Positions 54,219 through 62,433 of a stretch of DNA of 64,000 bases are shown here, in pieces. The position numbers and the translations under genes were made by a program. The stretch spans positions 31,755 through 95,754 of the forward strand of contig UQPQ01000002.1 of assembly GCA_900542985.1 (NCBI GenBank). The letters are read 5' to 3'. The stretch is from an uncultured Bacteroides sp. (GTDB lineage Bacteria; Bacteroidota; Bacteroidia; Bacteroidales; Bacteroidaceae). Position 1 is the first letter of the stretch, and each line of letters begins with the position of its first letter. The notes beneath the pieces are model-generated. The model made no database searches. It was not told the DNA's origin and saw only the letters and a list, made by a program, of their open reading frames with translations.

Positions 54219-55721
54219 ATGTTACGTAAAATCAGAATCGCGTTTGCAGTCGTATTTTTTACCCTCATCACCCTACTGTTCCTCGACTTTACAGGAAGTA
54301 TCCATACGTGGTTCGGGTGGATGGCAAAAATTCAGTTTTTACCTGCCTTACTGGCTTTGAATATTGGAGTTGTCGTTCTCCTGATAGCACTGACCCTCGT
54401 AGTAGGACGCATCTATTGCTCCGTTATTTGCCCGTTGGGTGTACTCCAGGACATCATCTCATGGAGCAGTGGAAAACGGAAAAAGAAAAAATACCGTTTC
54501 ACTTACTCAACCGAGAAAAAACAACTCCGGTATGGTGTACTGATTCTCTTTATCATTGCTTTAATCGGAGGTATCGGCTCACTGACGGCTTTACTTGCTC
54601 CATACAGTTCTTACGGCCGTATCGCACAAAACCTCTTTGCTCCTTTGTACGGATGGGGAAATAATTTTCTGGCCTATCTGGCCGAACGGGCAGACAGTTA
54701 CGCTTTCTACCGTACAGAAGTCTGGCTCAAAAGTCTTCCTACTTTCTGTATAGCTCTTGCTACATTAATCATATTGATAATCCTGGCATGGCGCAACGGA
54801 AGAACTTACTGCAATACCATCTGCCCGGTAGGCACCTTATTGGGCATATTATCCCGATATTCACTCTTCCGTCCGGTTATACACACCGAGAAATGTAACT
54901 CATGCACGCTTTGCTCACGCAAATGTAAAGCCTCTTGTATCGATTCCAAAGCACACCATATTGACTACAGCCGGTGTGTAGCTTGCATGGATTGTATAGA
55001 TGTGTGCAAGCATGGAGCCATCCGTTTTCAGTATCGCTTCAAGAAAACAGCTCCACAGCAGTCTAAAGAAACACTCAAAGGACAACCGGCTGATCAGGCA
55101 CGCAGACTGTTCCTCTCCGTTACAGCCGGGCTGGCAGCTACAGCTACTCTTAAGGCACAAGAGAAAAAAGTTGACGGTGGGCTGGCTGTCATCGAAGATA
55201 AGAAAATACCCGAACGCAAGACAAGAATCGTACCTCCGGGAGCACTCAGTATCCGTCATTTTGTCCAACACTGTACTGCCTGCCAGTTGTGTGTATCGGT
55301 CTGCCCCAATGAAGTACTCCGTCCTTCTAGCGGACTGCTCACACTGATGCAGCCGGAAATGAGCTACGAACGAGGATATTGCCGTCCGGAATGTACCCGT
55401 TGCGCAGATGTTTGCCCCGCCGGAGCCATACGCCCTCTCAGCAAAGCTGACAAATCATCTACACAAATCGGACACGCGGTATGGATTAAGAAAAACTGCA
55501 TACCTCTGACCGACGGAGTAGAATGTGGAAACTGTGCCCGTCACTGCCCTGCAGGAGCTATACAGATGGTACCATCAGATGCAGCGAATCCTCAGTCGCT
55601 TAAAATTCCGGTAGTCAATACCGAACGCTGCATAGGATGTGGAGCCTGTGAAAATCTGTGTCCGGCACGCCCGTTCAGTGCCATTTATGTAGAAGGGCAT
55701 GAAATACACCGGACTCTATAA
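54219..55721 (+). CDS. Membrane-bound polyferredoxin (NapH/YccM-like) with an internal twin-arginine segment
   Basis: 500 residues. The first 215 hold four to five TM helices and two C-x4-C-P motifs (YCSVICPLG and YCNTICPVG) as in NapH/NosR-type proteins. A ferredoxin pair follows (Cys clusters CNSCTLCSRKCKASC and CVACMDCIDVCKHG, about 236-264). Then comes an ARRLFLSVTAGLAATATLKA segment (Arg295-Arg296), a Tat-signal-like stretch, and a C-terminal domain with four more clusters (CTACQLCVSVCP, CTRCADVCP, CGNCARHCP, CIGCGACENLCP). It likely moves electrons from the membrane to a periplasmic partner. It is the first gene of an operon that ends with tatA-tatC. Confidence 0.88.
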   Translation: MLRKIRIAFAVVFFTLITLLFLDFTGSIHTWFGWMAKIQFLPALLALNIGVVVLLIALTLVVGRIYCSVICPLGVLQDIISWSSGKRKKKKYRFTYSTEKKQLRYGVLILFIIALIGGIGSLTALLAPYSSYGRIAQNLFAPLYGWGNNFLAYLAERADSYAFYRTEVWLKSLPTFCIALATLIILIILAWRNGRTYCNTICPVGTLLGILSRYSLFRPVIHTEKCNSCTLCSRKCKASCIDSKAHHIDYSRCVACMDCIDVCKHGAIRFQYRFKKTAPQQSKETLKGQPADQARRLFLSVTAGLAATATLKAQEKKVDGGLAVIEDKKIPERKTRIVPPGALSIRHFVQHCTACQLCVSVCPNEVLRPSSGLLTLMQPEMSYERGYCRPECTRCADVCPAGAIRPLSKADKSSTQIGHAVWIKKNCIPLTDGVECGNCARHCPAGAIQMVPSDAANPQSLKIPVVNTERCIGCGACENLCPARPFSAIYVEGHEIHRTL

Positions 55722-55764
55722 GCGCAACCGAAAAACTGGAATGAAAAACTTAATGGTTTGATAT

Positions 55765-57165
55765 ATGACAAACAAAAAACACATATCCCGACGAGACTTC
55801 TTTAAGCTGACCGGAGCAGCCGGAATGGCAATTGCCGGATGGACGGCATGCAGCCGTTCTGCACAGCAAGCAGCATCCGGTGAAACGACAAAAGAAATCC
55901 CAACCGATCAGATGACTTACCGAACCCATCCGAAAACGGGAGAAAAGGTTTCTATTTTAGGATATGGATGCATGCGCTGGCCTACCATAAAGAGAGAGAA
56001 CTCCAAAGAGGGAGAAGAAGAAATTGATCAGGAAGCGGTCAACCAGCTGGTCGACTATGCCATTGCGCATGGAGTCAACTATTTTGATACGTCTCCTGCC
56101 TATTGCAAAGGCCAGTCGGAACATGCTACCGGTATTGCATTGCACAAGCATCCGCGAAACAAGTATTTCATCGCAACAAAGTTATCGAACTTTGCTCCTT
56201 CCACCTGGAGCAGAGAAGCTTCTCTGGAGATGTATCATAACTCATTCAAAGAACTGCAAGTAGACTATATAGACTATATGCTGCTGCATGCAGTGGGAAT
56301 GGGCGGAGGAATGGAAGAGTTCGAGGCACGGTATATAAAGAATGGTATGCTCGATTTTCTGATAGAAGAACGAAAAGCCGGACGTATCCGTAACTTGGGT
56401 TTCTCTTACCATGGCGATATCAGAGTATTCGACTATCTGCTGTCTCAGCACGACAAATATCAGTGGGATTTTGTACAAATACAGATGAATTACCTCGACT
56501 GGGAGCATGCCAAGGAAATCAATCCACGCAATACCAATGCCGAGTATCTGTATGGAGAACTGGCCAAACGGAATATTCCTGCCATTATTATGGAACCTCT
56601 GCTGGGAGGCCGTCTGTCGAAAGTACACGACCATATTGTGGCACGCCTCAAACAGCGGGAACCAGAACGAAGTGTAGCTTCATGGGCCTTCCGCTTTGTC
56701 GGTACTTTCCCCAATGTACTGACAGTATTGAGTGGAATGACTTTTATGGAACATTTACAGGACAATTTACGCAGCTATTGTCCATTACAGCCTCTTACAC
56801 AGGAAGAAACACAGTTTCTGTATGATACAGCCGACTTGATGATGCAATATCCTACCATCCCGTGTAACGACTGTAAGTATTGTATGCCATGTCCGTACGG
56901 AATCGACATCCCTTCTATTCTGCTACATTACAACAAATGTGTCAACGAAGGAAATGTTCCCGAAAATGCACAGGCAGAAAACTACCGGAAGGCACGCAGG
57001 GCTTTCCTCATCGGATACGATCGTAGCGTTCCCCGTCTCCGGCAAGCCAATCACTGCATCGGTTGCAAACAGTGTATTTCTCACTGTCCGCAAAGTATAG
57101 ACATTCCTAAAGAGTTGCACCGCATTGATGCCTTTGTAGAAGACTTGAAACAAAATAAACTCTGA
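55765..57165 (+). CDS. Tat-exported aldo/keto reductase with C-terminal 4Fe-4S domain
   Basis: 466 residues. The N-terminus is a twin-arginine signal (SRRDFFKLTGAAGMAIAGW, followed by TACS, which could be a Tat lipobox). The AKR barrel keeps the catalytic tetrad: Asp and Tyr in NYFDTSPAYCKGQSE, Lys in IATKLSN, His in YMLLHAVG. The C-terminal part has two ferredoxin-like clusters, CNDCKYCMPCPYGIDIP and CIGCKQCISHCPQSIDIP. It could reduce a periplasmic carbonyl compound with electrons from the polyferredoxin encoded upstream. NADPH would not be available outside the cytoplasm, so the electron source matters. The following gene starts 4 nt later. Confidence 0.9.
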   Translation: MTNKKHISRRDFFKLTGAAGMAIAGWTACSRSAQQAASGETTKEIPTDQMTYRTHPKTGEKVSILGYGCMRWPTIKRENSKEGEEEIDQEAVNQLVDYAIAHGVNYFDTSPAYCKGQSEHATGIALHKHPRNKYFIATKLSNFAPSTWSREASLEMYHNSFKELQVDYIDYMLLHAVGMGGGMEEFEARYIKNGMLDFLIEERKAGRIRNLGFSYHGDIRVFDYLLSQHDKYQWDFVQIQMNYLDWEHAKEINPRNTNAEYLYGELAKRNIPAIIMEPLLGGRLSKVHDHIVARLKQREPERSVASWAFRFVGTFPNVLTVLSGMTFMEHLQDNLRSYCPLQPLTQEETQFLYDTADLMMQYPTIPCNDCKYCMPCPYGIDIPSILLHYNKCVNEGNVPENAQAENYRKARRAFLIGYDRSVPRLRQANHCIGCKQCISHCPQSIDIPKELHRIDAFVEDLKQNKL

Positions 57166-57169
57166 AACA

Positions 57170-57583
57170 ATGAAAGAAATTATTGATTTACTGCATACGC
57201 AAAAATGCTCGTGTGTAATAGCGGGAGCAGCAGGAGAAATAAGAAGCTTTCATCAGCGAGGAGTAGCCGACCTGTATACTCTGCTCTGTCAGGAGCCTCA
57301 ATTTCTGCACGGAGCCTCTGTGGCCGACAAGGTAGTGGGAAAAGCAGCTGCAGCATTAATGGTCAAAGGACAAATCAAGGAACTGTATACAGATACCATC
57401 AGTACTCCGGCATTAAAGTTGCTGCAGGCAGCCCATATTCCGGTAGAATATACACAAGCAGTACCTTATATCCGCAACCGCGACAATACCGGCTGGTGCC
57501 CGCTGGAAACACGCTGCTACGAAGAAGATTCCATCGATATCCTGTTTACCATTATCGACCGGTTTATTAAAAGCAAAATCTAA
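57170..57583 (+). CDS. DUF1893-family protein
   Basis: 137 residues without a signal peptide. The sequence KCSCVIAGAAGEIRSFHQRG, then GASVADKVVGKAAAALMVKG, matches the DUF1893 family, which has a cytidine-deaminase-like fold but lacks the usual zinc motifs. The Thermotoga member TM1506 is the structural reference I recall. Function is unknown. It lies between the Tat-exported reductase and an ECF-S-like membrane protein in a tight operon (4 and 17 nt gaps), so it probably serves the same pathway. Confidence 0.85.
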   Translation: MKEIIDLLHTQKCSCVIAGAAGEIRSFHQRGVADLYTLLCQEPQFLHGASVADKVVGKAAAALMVKGQIKELYTDTISTPALKLLQAAHIPVEYTQAVPYIRNRDNTGWCPLETRCYEEDSIDILFTIIDRFIKSKI

Positions 57584-57600
57584 CAAATTCATTCATAGAA

Positions 57601-58110
57601 ATGGAAACAACTGTAAAATTATACACACTCTCTTATAAACAGAGCAAAACTTATCTTACAGCCGCTCTGTTTGTATTGGGCAACATCATATTGCCTCAGC
57701 TCTTTCATCTGATTCCACAAGGAGGAGTTACATGGCTCCCTATTTACTTTTTTACCTTAATAGGAGCCTACAAATACGGATGGCAGGTAGGAATACTGAC
57801 AGCCCTTCTGTCTCCACTTGTCAATTCATTTTTCTTCGGTATGCCTGCTCCGGCAGTATTACCTGCCATTTTACTTAAGTCCATTCTATTGGCCACAGGG
57901 GCAGGATTTGTAGCCGGATATTTCAAAAAAGTATCTTTGGGACTACTTGTTCTAATTGTTGCTTTTTATCAGATATTCGGCACTTTGGGAGAATGGATGA
58001 TGCAAGGCGATTTTTATCTGGCTATTCAGGATTTCCGTATAGGCATTCCCGGTATGCTGCTTCAGATAATTGGAGGTTATTTGTTTATTACTCACTTTAT
58101 ACGTAAATAA
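57601..58110 (+). CDS. ECF-transporter S-component-like membrane protein
   Basis: 169 residues with five to six TM helices. GGVTWLPIYFFTLIGAYKYG and LTALLSPLVNSFFFGMP resemble the substrate-binding (S) subunits of energy-coupling-factor vitamin/metal transporters. No EcfA ATPase or EcfT subunit is encoded in the window, so it would need shared subunits from elsewhere or act alone. It sits 2 nt before tatA in the Tat operon. Confidence 0.7.
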   Translation: METTVKLYTLSYKQSKTYLTAALFVLGNIILPQLFHLIPQGGVTWLPIYFFTLIGAYKYGWQVGILTALLSPLVNSFFFGMPAPAVLPAILLKSILLATGAGFVAGYFKKVSLGLLVLIVAFYQIFGTLGEWMMQGDFYLAIQDFRIGIPGMLLQIIGGYLFITHFIRK

Positions 58111-58112
58111 TT

Positions 58113-58301
58113 ATGTTTGGACTTGGTACTCAAGAATTATTATTCATCATACTCCTTATTTTATTATTCTTTGGTGGTAAAAAAATTCCAGAACTCATGA
58201 AAGGTTTGGGAAAAGGTGTACGCAGTTTCAAGGAAGGAATGAAAGAAGTAGAAAAAGATTCCGACAAGACTGATAAGACTGATGACAGCGCATCCAAATA
58301 A
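58113..58301 (+). CDS. tatA: Twin-arginine translocase subunit TatA/TatE
   Basis: 62 residues. One TM helix (about 6-21: LGTQELLFIILLILLFF), then the FGGKKIPELMKGLGKGVRSF hinge and amphipathic helix, and a short charged tail (KDSDKTDKTDDSASK). These are the diagnostic parts of TatA. It forms the protein-conducting pore with TatC for folded proteins carrying twin-arginine signals. No tatB is present beside it, so the pair is the minimal TatA-TatC type. Its last 20 nt overlap tatC. Confidence 0.95.
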   Translation: MFGLGTQELLFIILLILLFFGGKKIPELMKGLGKGVRSFKEGMKEVEKDSDKTDKTDDSASK

Positions 58302-59109
58302 AATAGAAGAAGAGAACTGCATACAGCCCGAAGGGATGTCTTTTTGGGAGCATCTGGACGAACTGAGAGCATCGTTGATAAAAATCATTATTGCCACAAT
58401 TGCATGTAGCATCATTGCCTTTTTATTCAAAGATGAAGTATTCTCCATTATCCTTGCTCCCAAAAACGATCATTTTATTACCTACCGGTTGCTGAACATG
58501 ATTAACCGGTGGGCCACAGGAATGGACTCTACGGGATTTTCCGTCAGTTTAATTAACACCGGCCTGGCCGAGCAGTTTATCATCCATATGAAAACTTCTC
58601 TCTACACCGGACTGTTGCTTTCTTCTCCTTACATATTATACATCTTATTCCACTTTATCTCCCCAGCCTTATACAGTCATGAACGAAAGTATTCGGTTCG
58701 GGTAGCAGGAGGTGGCTATATCATGTTCATGGCAGGTGCTTCGCTGAACTACTTTCTTATTTTTCCCCTTACTTTCCGCTTTTTGGGTACTTATCAAGTC
58801 AGTACGGAAGTAACCAACATGATTTCCCTACAATCTTATATGGATACTTTACTAATGATGAGCCTGTGGATGGGAATTCTGTTCGAACTTCCTGTAATAT
58901 GCTGGTTAATGGGAAAATTGGGAGTGCTCTCCGCTTCTTTCATGCGACGTTTCCGAAAGCATTCCATTATTGTCATTCTCATTATCGCTGCCATCATTAC
59001 TCCTACATCCGATGTGTTTACACTTACACTGGTCAGTTTCCCTATTTGGATTTTGTATGAGGCAAGTATCTGGATTGTAGCCAAAGTACATCCCGACTCA
59101 CAGAAATAA
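58282..59109 (+). CDS. tatC: Twin-arginine translocase subunit TatC
   Basis: 275 residues, six TM helices. The family's N-terminal motif MSFWEHLDELRASLIKIII is present after an 18-residue extension, with Glu and Arg needed for signal binding. Later features are YILYILFHFISPALYSHERK and IITPTSDVFTLTLVSFPIWI. TatC recognises the RR signal and recruits TatA. It is the last gene of the operon whose earlier genes encode likely Tat substrates, so the machinery and its cargo are probably made together. Confidence 0.95.
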   Translation: MTAHPNKIEEENCIQPEGMSFWEHLDELRASLIKIIIATIACSIIAFLFKDEVFSIILAPKNDHFITYRLLNMINRWATGMDSTGFSVSLINTGLAEQFIIHMKTSLYTGLLLSSPYILYILFHFISPALYSHERKYSVRVAGGGYIMFMAGASLNYFLIFPLTFRFLGTYQVSTEVTNMISLQSYMDTLLMMSLWMGILFELPVICWLMGKLGVLSASFMRRFRKHSIIVILIIAAIITPTSDVFTLTLVSFPIWILYEASIWIVAKVHPDSQK

Positions 59110-59217
59110 CCGTTCTCAGGCAACCATAAAAAGTGAAGGACAAGTATATTTTTTCCAACAGCCTACATTTATTTGAATCTAACGGAAGATTACCTGCTGT
59201 TATTTATACAAATTATC

Positions 59218-59225
59218 TAACTTTG
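59218..59225 (+). promoter_or_regulatory. -7 box of the dipeptidyl peptidase gene
   Basis: TAACTTTG, perfect TAnnTTTG, 24 nt before the ATG at 59250. Confidence 0.5.
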
Positions 59226-59249
59226 CGTTGAAACCATAAACGAGTAACA

Positions 59250-61454
59250 ATGAAAAAACTTTTTGTACTTTTTTATCTGTTGGCTTGCATTCTGACAGGA
59301 GCGCAGGCACAGCAACATGTTACGCTGAAAGATGTAGCACAGGGTACTTACCGTGCAAAAAATATCTATGGCATTAAACCCATGCTGAACGGCGAACATT
59401 ATACCCAAATAAGCAGTGACGGAAAACGAATCGTGAAATATTCGTTCAAAACAGGAAAAGAAGTAGATACCGTATTCGATGTAACTACTGCACGCAACTG
59501 TACATTCAAATCGTTTGACGACTATATTCTTTCGCCCGACGAAAAACGGATTCTGATACAGACAGAAACCCAGCCACTTTACCGCCGCTCGTTTACTGCG
59601 GTATATTATATTTTCGATGTAAGAAACAACAAGGTGACTCCTCTTTCCGATAAAGGAGCACAGCAGGTTCCTCTATTCTCGCCCGACGGAAACCAGATTG
59701 CCTTTGTGAGAAACAACAATATTTTTCTGGTCAAACTGCTGTTTGGAAACAGTGAGTCGCAAGTAACCAAAGACGGAGAATACAACAAAGTACTGAACGG
59801 TATCCCCGACTGGGTATACGAAGAGGAGTTCGGATTCAATCGTGCCTTCGACTTCAGTGCCGACAGTCGTATGATTGCTTATATCCGCTTCGACGAGAGT
59901 CAGGTTCCACAGTTTTCATTCCCTTTGTACAAAGGAGCTTTTCCTTCGAACGAAGAATATGCAAGCTATCCGGGAGCATACAGTTATAAATATCCCAAAG
60001 CAGGGGAAGTAAACTCAAAAGTAACTGTACATACATTCGATATCAAGAGTCGTGTAACCCGCCAGATGGACCTTCCGCTCGATACAGATGGATACATTCC
60101 ACGTATCAAGTTTACTTCCGACCCGGAAAAACTGGCTATCATGACCCTGAACCGCCATCAGAACCGTTTCGACCTTTATATGGCTAATCCCCGCAGTTCA
60201 CTTTGCAAGCTTGCCATCCGCGATGAGGCAGAACAATATATCAAGGAACAGGCTTATTCCGACATCGCTTTCTATCCGGAACATATCGTAATGATGAGTG
60301 AAAGAGACGGTTACAATCATCTGTATTTATATACCATTGCCGGCAATCTGGTAAAACAGATTACCAAAGGACAGTTTGAAGTGAAATCGTTCTTGGGATG
60401 GGACCAAAACAACAATATCTTTTATTATAGCAGCAATGAAGAGAGCCCACTCCGTAGTGCCGTATATAAAATCGATGCAAAAGGGAAAAAGACCAAACTG
60501 TCTTCACGTACAGGAACTAATGAGGCTATTTTCAGTACCAATCAGAAATACTACATCAACAAGTATTCAGGTATAAAGACTCCAACTCTGATTACCATCA
60601 ACGACAACAAAGGAAAAGAATTGACTACTTTGCTGGACAATGCAGAACTGAAAGCTAAAGTCAGCAGTCTGAATATGCCAAGTAAGGAATTCTTTAGCTT
60701 CAAGACTTCAGACGGTGTGGAACTGAACGGATGGATTATGAAGCCACACAATTTTGATGCAAACAAGAAATATCCGGTCATCATGCACCAGTACAGCGGA
60801 CCAGGCTCTCAGCAGGTACTCGACCGCTGGAACATCGGCAGTATGGGTGATGGAGGTATGTTTGAAGCATATATGTGCGACAAAGGATACATCATGGTAT
60901 GTGTAGACGGACGTGGAACAGGCGGACGTGGTGCGGCTTTCGAAAAATGTACTTATCTGTACTTAGGAGTAAAAGAGGCACAAGACCAAGTGGAAACCGC
61001 CCGCTATCTGGGTACACTCCCCTATGTAGACGGTAAACGTATCGGTATTTGGGGATGGAGTTTTGGAGGTTACACCACACTGATGTCTATGAGTGAAGGT
61101 TCTGCAGCCTTTAAAGCGGGAGTAGCCATTGCAGCCCCCAGCGACTGGAGATTTTATGATACCATATATACCGAACGTTTTATGCGTACACCGAAAGAAA
61201 ACGGAGAAGGATATAATGCCGGTTCCGCTATCTTAAGAGCACCGCAAATGCAAGGAAAACTGTTGCTGATTCATGGTACTGCCGACGACAACGTACACTA
61301 CCAGAACTGTGCCGAATATAGTGAAGCACTGGTACAGGCAGGTATCCAATTTGATATGCAGGTATATACCAACCGTAATCACGGCATATTCGGAGGAAAT
61401 ACCCGCAACCATCTGATGAACCGTGTAGCAAACTTCTTTATCAATAACCTTTAA
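59250..61454 (+). CDS. Dipeptidyl peptidase IV (S9B-family serine peptidase)
   Basis: 734 residues, signal peptide ending near AQAQ. An eight-bladed propeller region (about 40-480) includes NGIPDWVYEEEFGFNRAF with the Glu pair that binds the substrate N-terminus. The alpha/beta hydrolase domain has the nucleophile GWSFGGYTTL, the Asp in HGTADDNVHYQN and the His in NRNHGIFGG. It removes X-Pro dipeptides from peptides in the periplasm; host hormone degradation by gut DPP-IV enzymes is described, but not shown for this one. It has its own promoter box and terminator. Confidence 0.95.
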   Translation: MKKLFVLFYLLACILTGAQAQQHVTLKDVAQGTYRAKNIYGIKPMLNGEHYTQISSDGKRIVKYSFKTGKEVDTVFDVTTARNCTFKSFDDYILSPDEKRILIQTETQPLYRRSFTAVYYIFDVRNNKVTPLSDKGAQQVPLFSPDGNQIAFVRNNNIFLVKLLFGNSESQVTKDGEYNKVLNGIPDWVYEEEFGFNRAFDFSADSRMIAYIRFDESQVPQFSFPLYKGAFPSNEEYASYPGAYSYKYPKAGEVNSKVTVHTFDIKSRVTRQMDLPLDTDGYIPRIKFTSDPEKLAIMTLNRHQNRFDLYMANPRSSLCKLAIRDEAEQYIKEQAYSDIAFYPEHIVMMSERDGYNHLYLYTIAGNLVKQITKGQFEVKSFLGWDQNNNIFYYSSNEESPLRSAVYKIDAKGKKTKLSSRTGTNEAIFSTNQKYYINKYSGIKTPTLITINDNKGKELTTLLDNAELKAKVSSLNMPSKEFFSFKTSDGVELNGWIMKPHNFDANKKYPVIMHQYSGPGSQQVLDRWNIGSMGDGGMFEAYMCDKGYIMVCVDGRGTGGRGAAFEKCTYLYLGVKEAQDQVETARYLGTLPYVDGKRIGIWGWSFGGYTTLMSMSEGSAAFKAGVAIAAPSDWRFYDTIYTERFMRTPKENGEGYNAGSAILRAPQMQGKLLLIHGTADDNVHYQNCAEYSEALVQAGIQFDMQVYTNRNHGIFGGNTRNHLMNRVANFFINNL

Positions 61455-61461
61455 TAAAAAG

Positions 61462-61530
61462 TTCTTGGGCCTCCGGACACTGAAAAGCATCATTCACTTT
61501 TCAAGCCGAAAGCCCAAGAATTTTACTTTT
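61462..61530 (+). terminator. Terminator between the dipeptidyl peptidase and lipA
   Basis: TTCTTGGGC (61462-61470) pairs with GCCCAAGAA (61512-61520), and TGAAAAG pairs with CTTTTCA inside the loop. It is followed by TTTTACTTTT. It overlaps the upstream extension of the lipA frame, supporting a start at 61537. Confidence 0.7.
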
Positions 61531-61536
61531 AATCCT

Positions 61537-62388
61537 ATGGAACACGTAAAAAAACCTGAATGGCTGAAAATAAAAATCGGTACCAATCAGCGATACACCG
61601 ATACAAAGCGTATTGTAGATACACATCGGCTACATACGATATGCAGTAGTGGGAGATGCCCCAATTTAGGTGAATGCTGGGGAAAAGGAACTGCCACGTT
61701 TATGATTGGAGGAGCAATATGTACCCGTGCATGCAAATTCTGCAATACTCAAAGCGGAAAGCCGCTTCCACTCGACGCAGAAGAGCCTATGCGAGTCGCC
61801 GAATCCATCCGCTTGATGAAACTCAATCATGCAGTAATCACTTCTGTAGACCGGGACGATCTGGAAGATCTGGGTGCTTCACACTGGGCTACTACTATAC
61901 GGGCAATCCGTGAGTTAAACCCTCAAACAACACTGGAAACACTGATTCCTGATTTCCAAGGAAGAGGAGAACTTATCCAGATAGTTACTGATACTCATCC
62001 GGACATCATTTCACACAATATGGAAACTGTCAGACGAATTACTCCACTGGTACGTAGCGCAGCTACTTACGACAGAAGTCTGTCTGTGATCCGACAGATA
62101 GCGGATAGTGGTATCACGGCCAAATCGGGTATTATGGTGGGATTGGGAGAGACACCCGAAGAAGTGGAACAGACAATGGATGATTTACTGCAGCATGGAT
62201 GTAGTATACTGACCATCGGACAGTATCTTCAACCTACCCGCAAACACTTTCCGGTAGCAGCATACATTACACCGGAACAATTTACACACTATAAAATTAT
62301 TGGAGAAAAAAAGGGATTTACAACGGTGGAAAGCGGACCATTGGTACGGTCTTCTTATCATGCCGAAAAGCATCTGCCCAACCATTGA
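61537..62388 (+). CDS. lipA: Lipoyl synthase
   Basis: Radical SAM enzyme that inserts two sulfurs into octanoyl groups on lipoyl domains. From MEHVKKPEWLK it has 283 residues, the usual length; the frame to 61465 runs through the terminator. The auxiliary cluster motif C-x4-C-x5-C (CSSGRCPNLGEC) and the SAM cluster C-x3-C-x2-C (CTRACKFC) are intact, and the C-terminal RSSYHAEKH gives the RSSY motif that ligates the auxiliary cluster. No lipB is beside it. Confidence 0.96.
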   Translation: MEHVKKPEWLKIKIGTNQRYTDTKRIVDTHRLHTICSSGRCPNLGECWGKGTATFMIGGAICTRACKFCNTQSGKPLPLDAEEPMRVAESIRLMKLNHAVITSVDRDDLEDLGASHWATTIRAIRELNPQTTLETLIPDFQGRGELIQIVTDTHPDIISHNMETVRRITPLVRSAATYDRSLSVIRQIADSGITAKSGIMVGLGETPEEVEQTMDDLLQHGCSILTIGQYLQPTRKHFPVAAYITPEQFTHYKIIGEKKGFTTVESGPLVRSSYHAEKHLPNH

Positions 62389-62433
62389 ACAAATTGGGTT
62401 TTTCCGTTGTTGAAAAAATAAAACCCCTATAAG

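Noticed and set aside
62389-62433. Terminator between lipA and the membrane Nudix-like gene
   Set aside because: GGGTTTTT and AAAACCC can pair loosely across 62398-62427, but the stem is interrupted and A/T-rich, so the evidence is too weak for a call.
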